From the NCBI RefSeq assembly GCF_008806385.1, contig NZ_VZZK01000025.1:1-64000 (forward strand): a stretch of DNA of 64,000 nucleotides. The letters run 5' to 3'. This document shows, piece by piece, positions 27,492 through 36,517 of this stretch (position 1 is its first letter; each line of letters begins with the position of its first letter). A program made the position numbers and the translations under genes. The DNA comes from Methylobacterium soli. Its GTDB lineage: Bacteria; Pseudomonadota; Alphaproteobacteria; Rhizobiales; Beijerinckiaceae. Under the pieces are notes generated by a model. That model ran no database searches. It had not been told where the DNA came from and saw only the letters and a list, made by a program, of their open reading frames with translations.

Positions 27492-27968
27492 TCAATCGCG
27501 CCGGAGCAGGGCCGCCATCTCGGCCTGCTCGGCCGCCGTCAAGGTCTCGGGGCGCCGGGGCGTCCGGCGGCGCGCCAGCCGCCAGATCCCGAAGGCGCCG
27601 GCCAGCAGCACCAGCGCCGGCGTCAGCCAGAGCAGGAGGGTGTGCAGGGCGAAGACGGGGCGCAGCAGCACGAACTCGCCGTAGCGGTTCACCACGTAAT
27701 CCTCGACGGCCTGGTTGTCGTCGCCGGCGCGGATGCGCTCGCGCACGATCAGGCGGAGATCCCGGGCCAGCGGCGCGTCGGAATCGTCGATGGATTGGTT
27801 CTGGCAGACCAGGCAGCGCAGGCCCGCCGAGATCGTGCGGGCGCGCGCCTCCTGGGCCGGATCCTTCATCACCTCCTCGGGCTGCACCGCGCCGGCCGCG
27901 CTCACCCGCGCGATCAGGAGGAGCGCCAGGGCGGCGCGGGTCAAGTTGCGGGTCACGCGCGGGCTCAT
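27492..27968 (-). CDS. ccmH: Cytochrome c maturation protein CcmH
   Basis: The 158-residue protein has a signal peptide, the redox motif LRCLVCQNQSI (CxxC) near residue 50, and a C-terminal transmembrane helix (LLLWLTPALVLLAGAFGIW). CcmH reduces the apocytochrome disulfide and works with CcmF and CcmI in haem ligation. Its ATG overlaps the ccmF stop codon as ATGA, the last step of the ccmI-ccmE-ccmF-ccmH order. Confidence 0.93.
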   Translation of the reverse strand: MSPRVTRNLTRAALALLLIARVSAAGAVQPEEVMKDPAQEARARTISAGLRCLVCQNQSIDDSDAPLARDLRLIVRERIRAGDDNQAVEDYVVNRYGEFVLLRPVFALHTLLLWLTPALVLLAGAFGIWRLARRRTPRRPETLTAAEQAEMAALLRRD

Positions 27969-29968
27969 TCGGCCGGCACCGCGCTCGGCGGCAGCGCCTT
28001 GGCCCGGGCGCGCGCGGGAGCGCCGACGCGCATGCGCCGGTCGGTGAGGGAGACGGCCCCGCCCAGCGCCATCACCACGGCACCGAGCCAGATCAGGAGC
28101 ACGAGGGGCTTGTAGTAGAGCCGCAACCCGATGCCGCCGCCGGGATGGACCTCGCCGAGGCTGGCATAGACCTGGCTGGCCCCGACCGTGAGCAGGCCGG
28201 ATTCGGTCACCGTCATGCGCCGGCTCGGGTAGAAGCGCTTGCCGGTATCGAGATGGCCGATCTCGTCGCCCGCGCGGTTGCGCACGGTGAGGAAGGCGGC
28301 CGTCTCCTCGTAGTTCGGGCCGGGCCGCGGCGCGACCCGCTCGAGGGTGACGACGTAGGGGCCGGTGGCCAGCGTCTCGCCGGGCTTGAGCGTGGCGAGC
28401 CCCTCCGTCGCCCAGCCCTGCGCGGCGATGCCGAGGACCACGATGCCGACGCCCGCATGCGCCAGGGCCGTGCCCCAGGCCGAGCGCGGCAGGCCGAGCG
28501 CCCGGCGCCAGATCATCCCGGGCGACCGGGTGCGGCTGGCGCCGTAGCCCCGCGCCCGCGAGATGATCTCAAGGGCCGAGCCGATCACCAGATAGGCGCC
28601 GAGGCCGATGCCGACGGGGGCGAGGACCGGGCCGCCCCAGGTCAGCGCCAGGGCGGCGAGCCCGATCGCGAGCGCGAAGGCCATGGCGGCGAAGAGGCGC
28701 TGCGCGGCCGCGAGCGCGTCGCCCCGCTTCCAGGCGAGCGTCTGCCCGAAGGGCACGATCAGCAGGAGCGGCACCGCGAGGGGCACGAAGGTGCTGTTGA
28801 AGAAGGGCGGTCCGACCGAGATCTTCTCCCCCGTCGCCATCTCGAGGACGAGGGGATAGAGCGTGCCGACGAAGACGGTGGCGCAGGCGGCGACCAGGAA
28901 CAGGTTGTTGAGGACGAGCGCCCCCTCGCGGGAGATCGGCGCGAACAGGCCGCCCTGGCGCAGCAGCGGCGCCCGCCAGGCGAACAGGCTCAGGGAGCCG
29001 CCGATGAACAGCACCAGGATGGCGAGGATGAAGACGCCCCGCGTCGGGTCGGTGGCGAAGGTGTGGACCGAGGTGAGCAGCCCCGAGCGCACGATGAAGG
29101 TGCCCATGAGGGAGAGCGAGAAGGTCAGGATCGAGAGGAGCACCGTCCAGACCTTGAGGGCGTCGCGCTTCTCCATCACCACGGTGGAGTGCAGGAGCGC
29201 GGTCCCGGCGATCCAGGGCATCAGCGAGGCGTTCTCGACCGGGTCCCAGAACCACCAGCCGCCCCAGCCGAGCTCGTAATAGGCCCAGTACGAGCCCATC
29301 GCGATGCCGAGCGTCAGGAAGCTCCAGGCGACGAGCGTCCAGGGCCGCACGGCCCGGGCCCAGACGGCGTCGATGCGCCCCTCGATCAGGGCGGCGGCCG
29401 CGAACGCGAAGGTGATCGAGAAGCCGACATAGCCGAGATAGAGCAGCGGCGGATGGATCGCGAGGCCCGGATCCTGCAGCAGCGGGTTGAGGTCGTTGCC
29501 CTCGATCGGCGCCGGCATGACCCGGGTGAAGGGGTTCGAGGTCGTGATGATGAACAGCACGAACACGAAGGTGACGATCCCCTGCACCGAGAGGGTGTTG
29601 GCGCGCAGCACCGGCGGCACCGATTCGCTCGCGCCCGCCACCAGCGCCCCGAACAGGGTGAGGATCAGGACCCAGAGCAGCATCGAGCCCTCGTGGTTCC
29701 CCCACACGCCCGAGATCTTGTAGAGGAAGGGCTTCGTGGTGTGGGAGTTCTCCACCACGTTCTGAACCGAGAAGTCCGAGGTGGCGTGGGCGTAGGTCAG
29801 CGCCGCGAAGGCGAAGAGCACGCAGGCGAAGGCGCCGAGCGCGGCCGGCTTGGCCACCTGGCGCAGAGCCGGGTCGCCGGAGCGCGCAGCCCAGATCGGC
29901 ATCACCGCCTGGACCAGGGAGAGCGCGAGCGCGAGCGCGAGCGCGAAATGGCCGACCTCGACGAGCAC
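27965..29968 (-). CDS. ccmF: Cytochrome c haem lyase subunit CcmF
   Basis: The 667-residue polytopic protein has the tryptophan-rich WWD signature (GWGGWWFWDPVENASLMPWI) and conserved histidines for haem. It catalyses haem attachment to apocytochromes at the periplasmic side. The start codon is GTG. The first helix contains a hexanucleotide run (GAGCGC units, about 29920-29945) that encodes an ALALALAL stretch; slippage there would stay in frame. A 44-bp gap separates it from ccmE. Confidence 0.95.
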   Translation of the reverse strand: MLVEVGHFALALALALSLVQAVMPIWAARSGDPALRQVAKPAALGAFACVLFAFAALTYAHATSDFSVQNVVENSHTTKPFLYKISGVWGNHEGSMLLWVLILTLFGALVAGASESVPPVLRANTLSVQGIVTFVFVLFIITTSNPFTRVMPAPIEGNDLNPLLQDPGLAIHPPLLYLGYVGFSITFAFAAAALIEGRIDAVWARAVRPWTLVAWSFLTLGIAMGSYWAYYELGWGGWWFWDPVENASLMPWIAGTALLHSTVVMEKRDALKVWTVLLSILTFSLSLMGTFIVRSGLLTSVHTFATDPTRGVFILAILVLFIGGSLSLFAWRAPLLRQGGLFAPISREGALVLNNLFLVAACATVFVGTLYPLVLEMATGEKISVGPPFFNSTFVPLAVPLLLIVPFGQTLAWKRGDALAAAQRLFAAMAFALAIGLAALALTWGGPVLAPVGIGLGAYLVIGSALEIISRARGYGASRTRSPGMIWRRALGLPRSAWGTALAHAGVGIVVLGIAAQGWATEGLATLKPGETLATGPYVVTLERVAPRPGPNYEETAAFLTVRNRAGDEIGHLDTGKRFYPSRRMTVTESGLLTVGASQVYASLGEVHPGGGIGLRLYYKPLVLLIWLGAVVMALGGAVSLTDRRMRVGAPARARAKALPPSAVPAE

Positions 29969-30012
29969 TGACTATCCTTCCTTTCGGCCCTGGGGCCCGT
30001 GACCGGCGCGGC

Positions 30013-30594
30013 TCATCGCTCGCTGCGCGGTCCGAGGGTCTTCTCGCCGGCGGACGCGGCCTGCGGCGCCGCCTGGCCGCTCGTCATGCCGTTCGCCGTG
30101 CCGCTCGTCTTGCCGTTCGCCAAGCCGCCCGCCTTGCCGCCGTCCTTGGCCTCGCGGCCCTTGCCCTCCTGCCAGCGCCCCTGCGCCTTCAGGGCGTCGG
30201 CGACCTCGCGGGGCATGTAGGATTCGTCGTGCTTGGCCAGCACGGTGTCGGCCCGGAACAGCCCGCCGGGCTCCAGCGTGCCCTCGGTGACCACGCCCTG
30301 GCCCTCGCGGAACAGGTCGGGCAGGAGGCCGCGATACGTCACCTGCACGGTGGCGTTGGTGTCGGTGACCGCGAAGGCCACCGTCTGATCCGGCCCGCGC
30401 TCCAACGAGCCGTCCTTGACGAGGCCGCCGAGGCGGAAGCGCGTCCCGGGCGCGACGCCCTGGTTGGCCACTTCGGTGGGGGAGCGGAAGAACACGATCG
30501 AGCCGCTCATCGCGAACAGGATCAGCCCCACCGCGAGCGTCAGCACGCCGCCGCAGGAGGCGATCAGGATGAGGCGGCGGCTCTTGCGCGTCAC
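30013..30594 (-). CDS. ccmE: Haem chaperone CcmE with extended C-terminus
   Basis: The 193-residue protein has the N-terminal anchor ([20 protein letters not shown]), the OB-fold core ([35 protein letters not shown]) and the haem-binding histidine in [10 protein letters not shown]. CcmE carries haem from CcmC to CcmF. It starts with GTG. Compared with the usual ~150-165 residues, the C-terminus has an extra low-complexity segment of Gly, Lys, Thr, Ser and Asn ([10 protein letters not shown]). Confidence 0.92.
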   Translation of the reverse strand: MTRKSRRLILIASCGGVLTLAVGLILFAMSGSIVFFRSPTEVANQGVAPGTRFRLGGLVKDGSLERGPDQTVAFAVTDTNATVQVTYRGLLPDLFREGQGVVTEGTLEPGGLFRADTVLAKHDESYMPREVADALKAQGRWQEGKGREAKDGGKAGGLANGKTSGTANGMTSGQAAPQAASAGEKTLGPRSER

Positions 30595-30752
30595 GTCTGG
30601 TTCCGTCCCGGTCCCGTCATTGGGCCGATCAGGCCGATCCCGGCCCGAAGCGTCCCTGAACATTTCTAAACTTATGGATAGGGTGTCGACCGCCCGACGA
30701 GCCCGGTCAAGGGCCACAGGCGGGACCGATTGTCAGGGGGGACCCGGCGCGG

Positions 30753-32276
30753 TCAGGGCTTCCCGCCCGTGCCGTGCAGGTCAAGCTCGCGGGCCAGCGC
30801 GTCGAGGCGCTCCACCGCGCCCGTATCGGCCGCCAGCGCCATGCGGGCCCGGTCGAGGGTGCGGCTCGCCTGCTTGCGCTCGCCGAGCACGCTGTAGGAG
30901 CGCACGAGGCGCAGCCACTCGTCGGCGGTGCCGCCCTTGGCGCTCAAGCGCCGGTCGAGCCCGGCCACCATGCCGCGGACGGCGGCGTCCCGCTCGGCCG
31001 CCGGCATCGCCTTGACGGCCGCGACCGCGGCGTCGGTATCGGCCCGCGCCGTCCCGTCGTCGCTCCTGGCGGCCTGGGCGGCCTGGCCAGCGGTTTGGGT
31101 GGCGGAGGGCGGCGTGCGCTCCGTGGCCCTGAGGGAGGCGGCGCCGGGCGCGAGGCCGAGCTCCTTCGCCAGCGCGTCGAGGCGTTCCAGCGCCTGCCCG
31201 TCGGATCCGAGGGCGGCACGGGACCGCTCCAGGGCCGAGAGCGCCTTGTCGCGCTCGCCGAGCACGCTGCGCGAGCGCACGAGGCGCAGCCACTCGTCGA
31301 TGCTGCCGCCCTGCTTCTGCAGGCGCTGGTCGAGCCCGTCGACCATGGTGCGGATCGCCGCGCTCGGGTCGGAGGGCGGGGCGGGGCCGGGGCTCGGCGC
31401 GGCGGCCGCCTCGGAGGCGGGGGCGGCCTCGCCCTTCAGGCGGGCGAGGGTCTCGCGCACCAGCGGAAGCCAGGGCGCGTCGGCGGGCCCCGCCTCTTCG
31501 AGGGCGCCGAGTTCCCGGATCGCGCCCGCATTGTCCCCGCCCTGCTCGGCCGCGCGGGCGAGATAGAATCGGGGCTTGGCCGCCTTCGCGTCGAGGGCGA
31601 CGGCGCGATCGAAGATCGCCTTCGCGTCGGGGGAGACGACGCCGTTGGCGGCCGCGACGAGCGCCTCGCCCCAGTCGGAGAGCGCCTGCGGGGTCTCGCC
31701 CTTGAGCCGGCTCACCGCCTCGTAGGCATGGGCCGCGTCGTCGAAGCGGCCGAGGCGCATGTAGACGGGGGCGAGCACCGACCAGCCGCGGACATCCGCC
31801 GGATCGCTCGCGAGCTTGGCCTCGATCTGGCCGATCGCCTTCATCAAGTCCTGGTTGCCGGATTGCGCCGCCTGGCGGTCCGCCGCCGTCTGCGCCGGCA
31901 GGTCGGGCGATCCGTAGAGGCCGTAGGCCAGCAGCGCCACGAGCGGAATGGTGGAGAGGGCGAAGGCCGAGGCGGCGCGGCGCTGGCGCAGATGCGGCTC
32001 GGCGAAATCGGCCGCGTCGGCGGTGCCGGTCAGGCGGCTCGCGCGCAGGAGCCGGCGGGCGGCCTCCGTGCGGGCCGCCTCCGCTTCCGCCGGCGCGATC
32101 AGGCCGCGGGCGAGGTCGCGCTCGATCTCGGCGAGCTGGTCCTCGTAGAAGCCCGTCTCGGTGGCGGCCTGGGCCGCCTCCGGCACGGGGGCCGCGACGC
32201 GGCGCGACATCGGCCAGAGCAGGGCGAGCACCGCCGCACCAGTCATGAACGCCAGAATGAACCAGATCGCCGTCAT
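30753..32276 (-). CDS. ccmI: Cytochrome c maturation protein CcmI
   Basis: The 507-residue protein starts with a membrane anchor (MTAIWFILAFMTGAAVLALLW), then the CcmI N-terminal region (GFYEDQLAEIERDLARGLI), a second helix, and TPR repeats (GWSVLAPVYMRLGRFDDAAHAYEAV). The C-terminal part contains two similar copies of a segment (TMVDGLDQRLQKQGG and GMVAGLDRRLSAKGG), each followed by EWLRLVRSxSVLGER, an internal duplication. CcmI binds apocytochromes for the CcmF-CcmH ligase. The start at 32276 is set by the membrane anchor. Confidence 0.9.
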   Translation of the reverse strand: MTAIWFILAFMTGAAVLALLWPMSRRVAAPVPEAAQAATETGFYEDQLAEIERDLARGLIAPAEAEAARTEAARRLLRASRLTGTADAADFAEPHLRQRRAASAFALSTIPLVALLAYGLYGSPDLPAQTAADRQAAQSGNQDLMKAIGQIEAKLASDPADVRGWSVLAPVYMRLGRFDDAAHAYEAVSRLKGETPQALSDWGEALVAAANGVVSPDAKAIFDRAVALDAKAAKPRFYLARAAEQGGDNAGAIRELGALEEAGPADAPWLPLVRETLARLKGEAAPASEAAAAPSPGPAPPSDPSAAIRTMVDGLDQRLQKQGGSIDEWLRLVRSRSVLGERDKALSALERSRAALGSDGQALERLDALAKELGLAPGAASLRATERTPPSATQTAGQAAQAARSDDGTARADTDAAVAAVKAMPAAERDAAVRGMVAGLDRRLSAKGGTADEWLRLVRSYSVLGERKQASRTLDRARMALAADTGAVERLDALARELDLHGTGGKP

Positions 32277-32437
32277 CGGACCCCAATATGCCGGACCCTC
32301 GCAGCCCGTCACCATGTAAAGGCGGGTTGCGGCCCGCACGACGTCACCATCCGGTGACACGGTGTCACGTGATGCGGGTCGGGCGGCGCGAACTTAGCCT
32401 TACGGGAGGGCGGCGCAACGGCCGGGGCGCCGGGCGC

Positions 32438-33856
32438 TCAATGGTGCGCGACGCCTGCCGGCGCGTCGCCCGGCACCTCGAGGACGGCGCGCAAGCCGCC
32501 CAGCGCCGCCTGCTCCAGGCGGAAGCGGCCGCGATAGAGGGTGGCGAGATCGGCCACGATCGAGAGGCCGAGGCCCGAGCCCGGCTTGGTCTCGTCGAGG
32601 CGCCGGCCGCGCCCGAGCACGGCCTCGCGCGCCTCCGGCGGCAGGCCCGGCCCGTCATCCTCGATGGCGACCAGGAGGTGGGGGTAATTGTCCTGCGCCA
32701 CCGCCTCGGCCCGGATCGCCACCCGCGCATTCGCCCATTTCGAGGCGTTGTCGACGAGGTTGCCGACCATCTCCTCGAAATCCTGGCGCTCGCCCCGGAA
32801 GCGCAGGCCCGCCGGGACGCTGACCTCGTAGGCGATGTCCTTGTCGCGGTAGATCTTGCCGAAGGTCCGCACCAGCCCGGCGAGCGCCGGCTCGACCTCG
32901 GTCGAGGTGCCCAGCGTGCCGGCGAGCGCCGCCGCGCGGGCCCGGTCGAGATGGTAGTTCACCTGATCGCGCATCACCGCGGCCTGCTCGCGGATCTTGA
33001 AGGCCAGATCCTCCGGCGCGTCGGCGCTGCCGACCTCGTTGACGATGATCGAGAGCGGCGTCTTCAGGGCGTGGGCGAGGTTGCCGACCTGGGTGCGGGC
33101 GCGCTCCAGGATCTCGCGGTTCGTCTCGATCAGGAGGTTCACCTCGCCGGCCAGGGGGGCGATGTCGCGCGGGTACTCGCCGGTGATGCGATCGGCCTCG
33201 CCGCGCCGGATGGCGCCGAGCGCCGCCCGCATCTGCGCCAGCGGCGCGAGGCCGAAGCGAATCTGCAGCAGGGTCGTCAGCGCCAGGAACAGGCCGAGGA
33301 GCCCGAAGGTGACGAAGAGGGAGAAGCGGAAGCGGTCGACGTCGTTGACGATCTCGTCCGCCGGCCCCGCGACCCGGACCGTGTAGCGGCCCTCCTCGCC
33401 GAGATCGACGTCGCGCTCGATGATGCGCAAGAGCCGCTCGTCCTGGCCCCGGCCGTAGCCCTGGCGGATCTGGCCGATCCCGGCCTTGCCGTCCGGGCTG
33501 GTGGCGGGCTTGAGCGGCACGCCGACGAGGGAGCGCGAGGTGCGCAGGTCGCGCGGCTTGGCGTCCGGCCGGCCGACCTGCCAGTACCAGCCCGACAGCG
33601 GCAGGTCGAAGCGCGGATCGCCGAGGGTGAAGGAGCGCTGCTCGGGATCGCTCGGCGAGACGAGGTCGGTGGCGAGATTGTTGGCGTAGACGAGGAGCCG
33701 GCTGTCGAAGGCCCGCTCGGTATTCTCCCGGTAGAGCGTCGTCAGGATCCAGGCCGCGATCAGCAGGATCGCCGAGCTCGCCAGCAGCGCCGACACGGCG
33801 AGCCGCACCGCGATGGAGCGGCGGCGCAGGGAGAGGATGTCCAGAACGGCGTTCAT
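32438..33856 (-). CDS. Sensor histidine kinase (PepSY/OmpR-linked, FeuQ-like)
   Basis: The 472-residue kinase has two transmembrane helices (about 17-42 and 180-205) flanking a periplasmic sensor, a HAMP-like linker, the phospho-His in QVGNLAHALKTPLSIIV, and HATPase boxes NLVDNASKWA, EDDGPGLP and GSGLGLSIVADL. Its arrangement and His box (HALKTPL) match the alphaproteobacterial FeuQ/PhoQ-like group. It follows the OmpR-family regulator by 112 bp on the same strand. The ligand is unknown. Confidence 0.88.
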   Translation of the reverse strand: MNAVLDILSLRRRSIAVRLAVSALLASSAILLIAAWILTTLYRENTERAFDSRLLVYANNLATDLVSPSDPEQRSFTLGDPRFDLPLSGWYWQVGRPDAKPRDLRTSRSLVGVPLKPATSPDGKAGIGQIRQGYGRGQDERLLRIIERDVDLGEEGRYTVRVAGPADEIVNDVDRFRFSLFVTFGLLGLFLALTTLLQIRFGLAPLAQMRAALGAIRRGEADRITGEYPRDIAPLAGEVNLLIETNREILERARTQVGNLAHALKTPLSIIVNEVGSADAPEDLAFKIREQAAVMRDQVNYHLDRARAAALAGTLGTSTEVEPALAGLVRTFGKIYRDKDIAYEVSVPAGLRFRGERQDFEEMVGNLVDNASKWANARVAIRAEAVAQDNYPHLLVAIEDDGPGLPPEAREAVLGRGRRLDETKPGSGLGLSIVADLATLYRGRFRLEQAALGGLRAVLEVPGDAPAGVAHH

Positions 33857-33968
33857 GCGGGCGGTGTCATCGACGCGGTCTCACGGGCGCTGTGTCATGA
33901 GCGCAGTCCCTTGGGCGCGGGGGCGGACCGTGTCGCGCGCCGGTCCCGGCGGGGTGTTCGCCCGCGCC

Positions 33969-34646
33969 TCACACCCGCGCGGCGGGCTGGTTCGGGTCGA
34001 CGAGGTAGCCCAGGCCCCGCACGGTCTGGATCAGGTCGACCGCGAGCTTCTTGCGCAGGCGCCCGACGAAGACCTCGATGGTGTTCGAGTCGCGGTCGAA
34101 ATCCTGGTCGTAGAGATGCTCGGTGAGCTCGGCGCGGGAGACCACGCGGCCGGTATGGTGCATCAGGTAGGAGAGCAGCCGGTACTCGTGGCTCGTCAGC
34201 TTGACCGGGTTGCCGTCGACGAAGACCCGGCCCGAGCGGGTGTCGAGGGTGACGGGCCCGCAGGTGATCTGGCTCGACGCGTGGCCGGCGGCGCGGCGCA
34301 GCAGGGCGCGCACCCGGGCCATCAGCTCCTCCATGTGGAAGGGCTTGGTCACGTAATCGTCCGCGCCCGCATCGAAGCCGTCGACCTTGTCGGACCAGCG
34401 GTCGCGGGCGGTCAGGATGATGACCGGGGTCTTGATGCCGGCGCGGCGCCAGCGCTGCAGCACGGTGACGCCGTCGGCCTTGGGCAGGCCCATGTCGAGG
34501 ATGATGGCGTCGTAGGGCTCGTTCTCGCCGAGATAGGCGCCCTCCTCGCCGTCGAAGGCCTTGTCGGCGACGTAACCGGCCTCCTCCAGCGCATTGACGA
34601 CCTGGCGGTTGATGTCCCGGTCATCCTCGACAACGAGCAGGCGCAC
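33969..34646 (-). CDS. OmpR-family response regulator (FeuP-like)
   Basis: The 225-residue regulator has a receiver (VEDDRD acidic pocket, phospho-Asp in AIILDMGLPKADG, Lys in VTKPF) and a winged helix domain (LTSHEYRLLSYLMHHTGRVV and NTIEVFVGRLRKKL). A GTG at 34646 with GGAG about 12 nt upstream gives the correct receiver N-terminus VRLLVVEDD. It lies between a PepSY protein gene and its cognate kinase, all on one strand. Confidence 0.9.
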   Translation of the reverse strand: MRLLVVEDDRDINRQVVNALEEAGYVADKAFDGEEGAYLGENEPYDAIILDMGLPKADGVTVLQRWRRAGIKTPVIILTARDRWSDKVDGFDAGADDYVTKPFHMEELMARVRALLRRAAGHASSQITCGPVTLDTRSGRVFVDGNPVKLTSHEYRLLSYLMHHTGRVVSRAELTEHLYDQDFDRDSNTIEVFVGRLRKKLAVDLIQTVRGLGYLVDPNQPAARV

Positions 34647-34686
34647 CTGGCAATACTCCGTTCTGGCGACCGGCCGAGACGGCCGA

Positions 34687-35064
34687 TCAATACTGGCCGG
34701 CGACTTCGCCGGTCTTGGCATCCACCATGACGTGCACGAAATGCCCGTCCCGGCGCAAGGCCGTCAGCATGTAGACGAGGCCTTCCTCGTGCCGGCACAG
34801 GCTGGCGCGCTGGATCTCGGCCCGCGGGATCACCGTGCGGGCGGCGCGGATCGCCGCCACCGGCTCGATCACCCGCCGCTCCGCCACCGCCTCGCGCAGG
34901 TCTGCGGCGGTGAGGCAGTTCTCGGCGCGCGGCGGCGGCGCGCTCTGCACCCGCGTGAGCTGGGTGCCGGGCGCCGCCGTCTCCTCGGCCAGCGTGCCGA
35001 TCGCGCCGGTGGCGAGAGCCACGACGGTCAGGCAGCCGGCGAGAAGGGTGAAGACGTGGCGCAT
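34687..35064 (-). CDS. PepSY-domain exported protein
   Basis: The 125-residue protein has a signal peptide (HVFTLLAGCLTVVALATG) and a C-terminal PepSY-like strand pattern (LVYMLTALRRDGHFVHVMVD, AKTGEVAGQY). Two cysteines could form a disulfide. It is the first gene of a PepSY-regulator-kinase operon and probably modulates the kinase's periplasmic sensor, as suggested for similar operons. MRHVF at 35064 fits the signal peptide. Confidence 0.8.
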   Translation of the reverse strand: MRHVFTLLAGCLTVVALATGAIGTLAEETAAPGTQLTRVQSAPPPRAENCLTAADLREAVAERRVIEPVAAIRAARTVIPRAEIQRASLCRHEEGLVYMLTALRRDGHFVHVMVDAKTGEVAGQY

Positions 35065-35313
35065 GGGAAGGGACTGTCGCGCCCGGGCACTGAATGCCCC
35101 CTGAATACTGCGCTCCGGCCGCGCGGCCGAGCCCTGCGCCCCGTCTCGAAGCCTGGCCCGGAGCCCGGCGCGCGCCCGCGCATCGGGAGCCGGGCTTCGT
35201 CGGGGGCTTGAGGGCAGGGAGAACAAGCGGGTCTCTCACGGGCTGATGCGGAATGCTGCCGAGCGTTACGGTTGAAGTCCCGCGCGGTTCCCACCCCGCG
35301 GGCGCGCGGCCCA

Positions 35314-35538
35314 TCACGGTTTCGCGCCGGCCCGCTCGGCGAGGCGCGCCAGGCTCGCCCGCAGGGTATCGCTCAGGAGGGCCTGGCTCTCGGCATGGTC
35401 GAGGGCGGCCCGGCGCAGGGCCAGCATCGCGCCCTCGAAGCCGCACCGGGCCGCGCGCAGGCGCCCGTCCGCGGCCCGGCGGCGGATGCGCGCGGCGCCG
35501 GGCCGCAGGGCCAAGCCGGTGGGGGAGATGGGCATCAT
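35314..35538 (-). CDS. Small hypothetical protein at the GTA cluster end
   Basis: The 74-residue basic product (MMPISPTGLALRPGAARIRR start) has a helical C-terminal half (ALLSDTLRASLARLAERA) and two cysteine-poor arms. Its ATG overlaps the stop of the previous gene as ATGA, so it is co-translated with it. No family was recognised. Confidence 0.5.
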   Translation of the reverse strand: MMPISPTGLALRPGAARIRRRAADGRLRAARCGFEGAMLALRRAALDHAESQALLSDTLRASLARLAERAGAKP

Positions 35539-35912
35539 CGGGTGTCCTTTCGGTCGGGATCGGGGAGCGCCTGGCGGCGCAGATCCGCGACGAGGCGCAG
35601 CACCTCGTCGAAGCGCTCGCGGGCCCGCTCGTCGCTGCGGTCGATGCTGCGGGCGATCTCGGCGCTGAGGCGGGCGAGATCCTCCAGCACGCGGGTGCGG
35701 CTCTCGAGGGCCGCCGCGACGGCGGCGCCGCTCTGGGAGGCGCGCTCCAGGGCGGTGGCGGTGGCGCCGGTCTCGCTGATGCGGGTCTCCACCGCCCGCA
35801 GGTTCTGCCGGTGGAGATGCAGGCAGGCCAGCCCGAGCAGCACCGCCACGACCCAGCCGGCGCCCCCTTCGGCGAAGAGCAGCCGGGCGGCCTCGAGTGC
35901 GATCTTCTCCAT
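35535..35912 (-). CDS. Membrane-anchored coiled-coil protein, possible lysis accessory
   Basis: The 125-residue product has one N-terminal transmembrane helix (GGAGWVVAVLLGLACLHLHR) followed by a long coiled coil rich in Ala, Glu and Arg. Such one-helix small proteins often sit beside phage lysozymes and serve as holin partners or spanin-like proteins; that role is inferred from its place two genes after the lysozyme. Confidence 0.5.
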   Translation of the reverse strand: MEKIALEAARLLFAEGGAGWVVAVLLGLACLHLHRQNLRAVETRISETGATATALERASQSGAAVAAALESRTRVLEDLARLSAEIARSIDRSDERARERFDEVLRLVADLRRQALPDPDRKDTR

Positions 35913-35944
35913 CGGCCGCCCCTCGCTGCGTCGTGCGGTTGCTC

Positions 35945-36487
35945 TCAGGCGGCGGGCGCGGGCCCGGTCCGGGCGCGGCCCGCCGCGAGTCCGGGCCGCA
36001 GGGTGTTGCCCGCGTCGGCCGCCGCCTCCAGCGGCAGGCTGCGGAAGACCTTCTCGGCGAGGCCATCGAGCCCTCCGGCCTCCCGCAGGAGCCAGGCGGG
36101 CGCCTGGTCGGCGGCGCGCTGCACCGCCGCCGCGATCACGGCCGAGCCCAGCGGCACGTTCAGGGTCCGGCCCTTCACGGCGCCCGAGACGGCGTTGAGG
36201 GCGTAGTCCCCGGCATTGCGCACGAGGCGCTCCACCAGGGTGCTGGTGACGAGGAAGCGCAAGGGGCCGGCCACCCGCGCCAGGGCGGCGGTGGCGGCCC
36301 CGGCCGCCAGCGGCACGAGGGCCGCCCCCAGGCCCTGCGCGGCCGCCGCCAGGGCATCGCCCCAGGGCAGCGCCACGGTGCCGACATCACCCGGCGCGGC
36401 GAGCGCCGTCGCGGGCGCCAGCGCGGCGGCGAGGATCAGGGCGGCGAGGCCGGAGGGGATCGGGAATCGGGGATGGTTGCGCGACAT
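35945..36487 (-). CDS. Exported Ala-rich hypothetical protein of the GTA cluster
   Basis: The 180-residue product has a signal peptide (SGLAALILAAALAPATALAA) and several moderately hydrophobic alanine-rich helices. It is flanked by the lysozyme and the coiled-coil membrane protein, suggesting involvement in particle release. No family was recognised. Confidence 0.45.
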   Translation of the reverse strand: MSRNHPRFPIPSGLAALILAAALAPATALAAPGDVGTVALPWGDALAAAAQGLGAALVPLAAGAATAALARVAGPLRFLVTSTLVERLVRNAGDYALNAVSGAVKGRTLNVPLGSAVIAAAVQRAADQAPAWLLREAGGLDGLAEKVFRSLPLEAAADAGNTLRPGLAAGRARTGPAPAA

Positions 36488-36517
36488 GTCTCGGTCCTTC
36501 TGGGGTTGGGAGGGGGG

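Noticed and set aside
29920-29945. GAGCGC repeat at the start of ccmF as a phase-variable tract
   Set aside because: The unit is 6 bp, so slippage keeps the frame and only changes the length of a hydrophobic helix.
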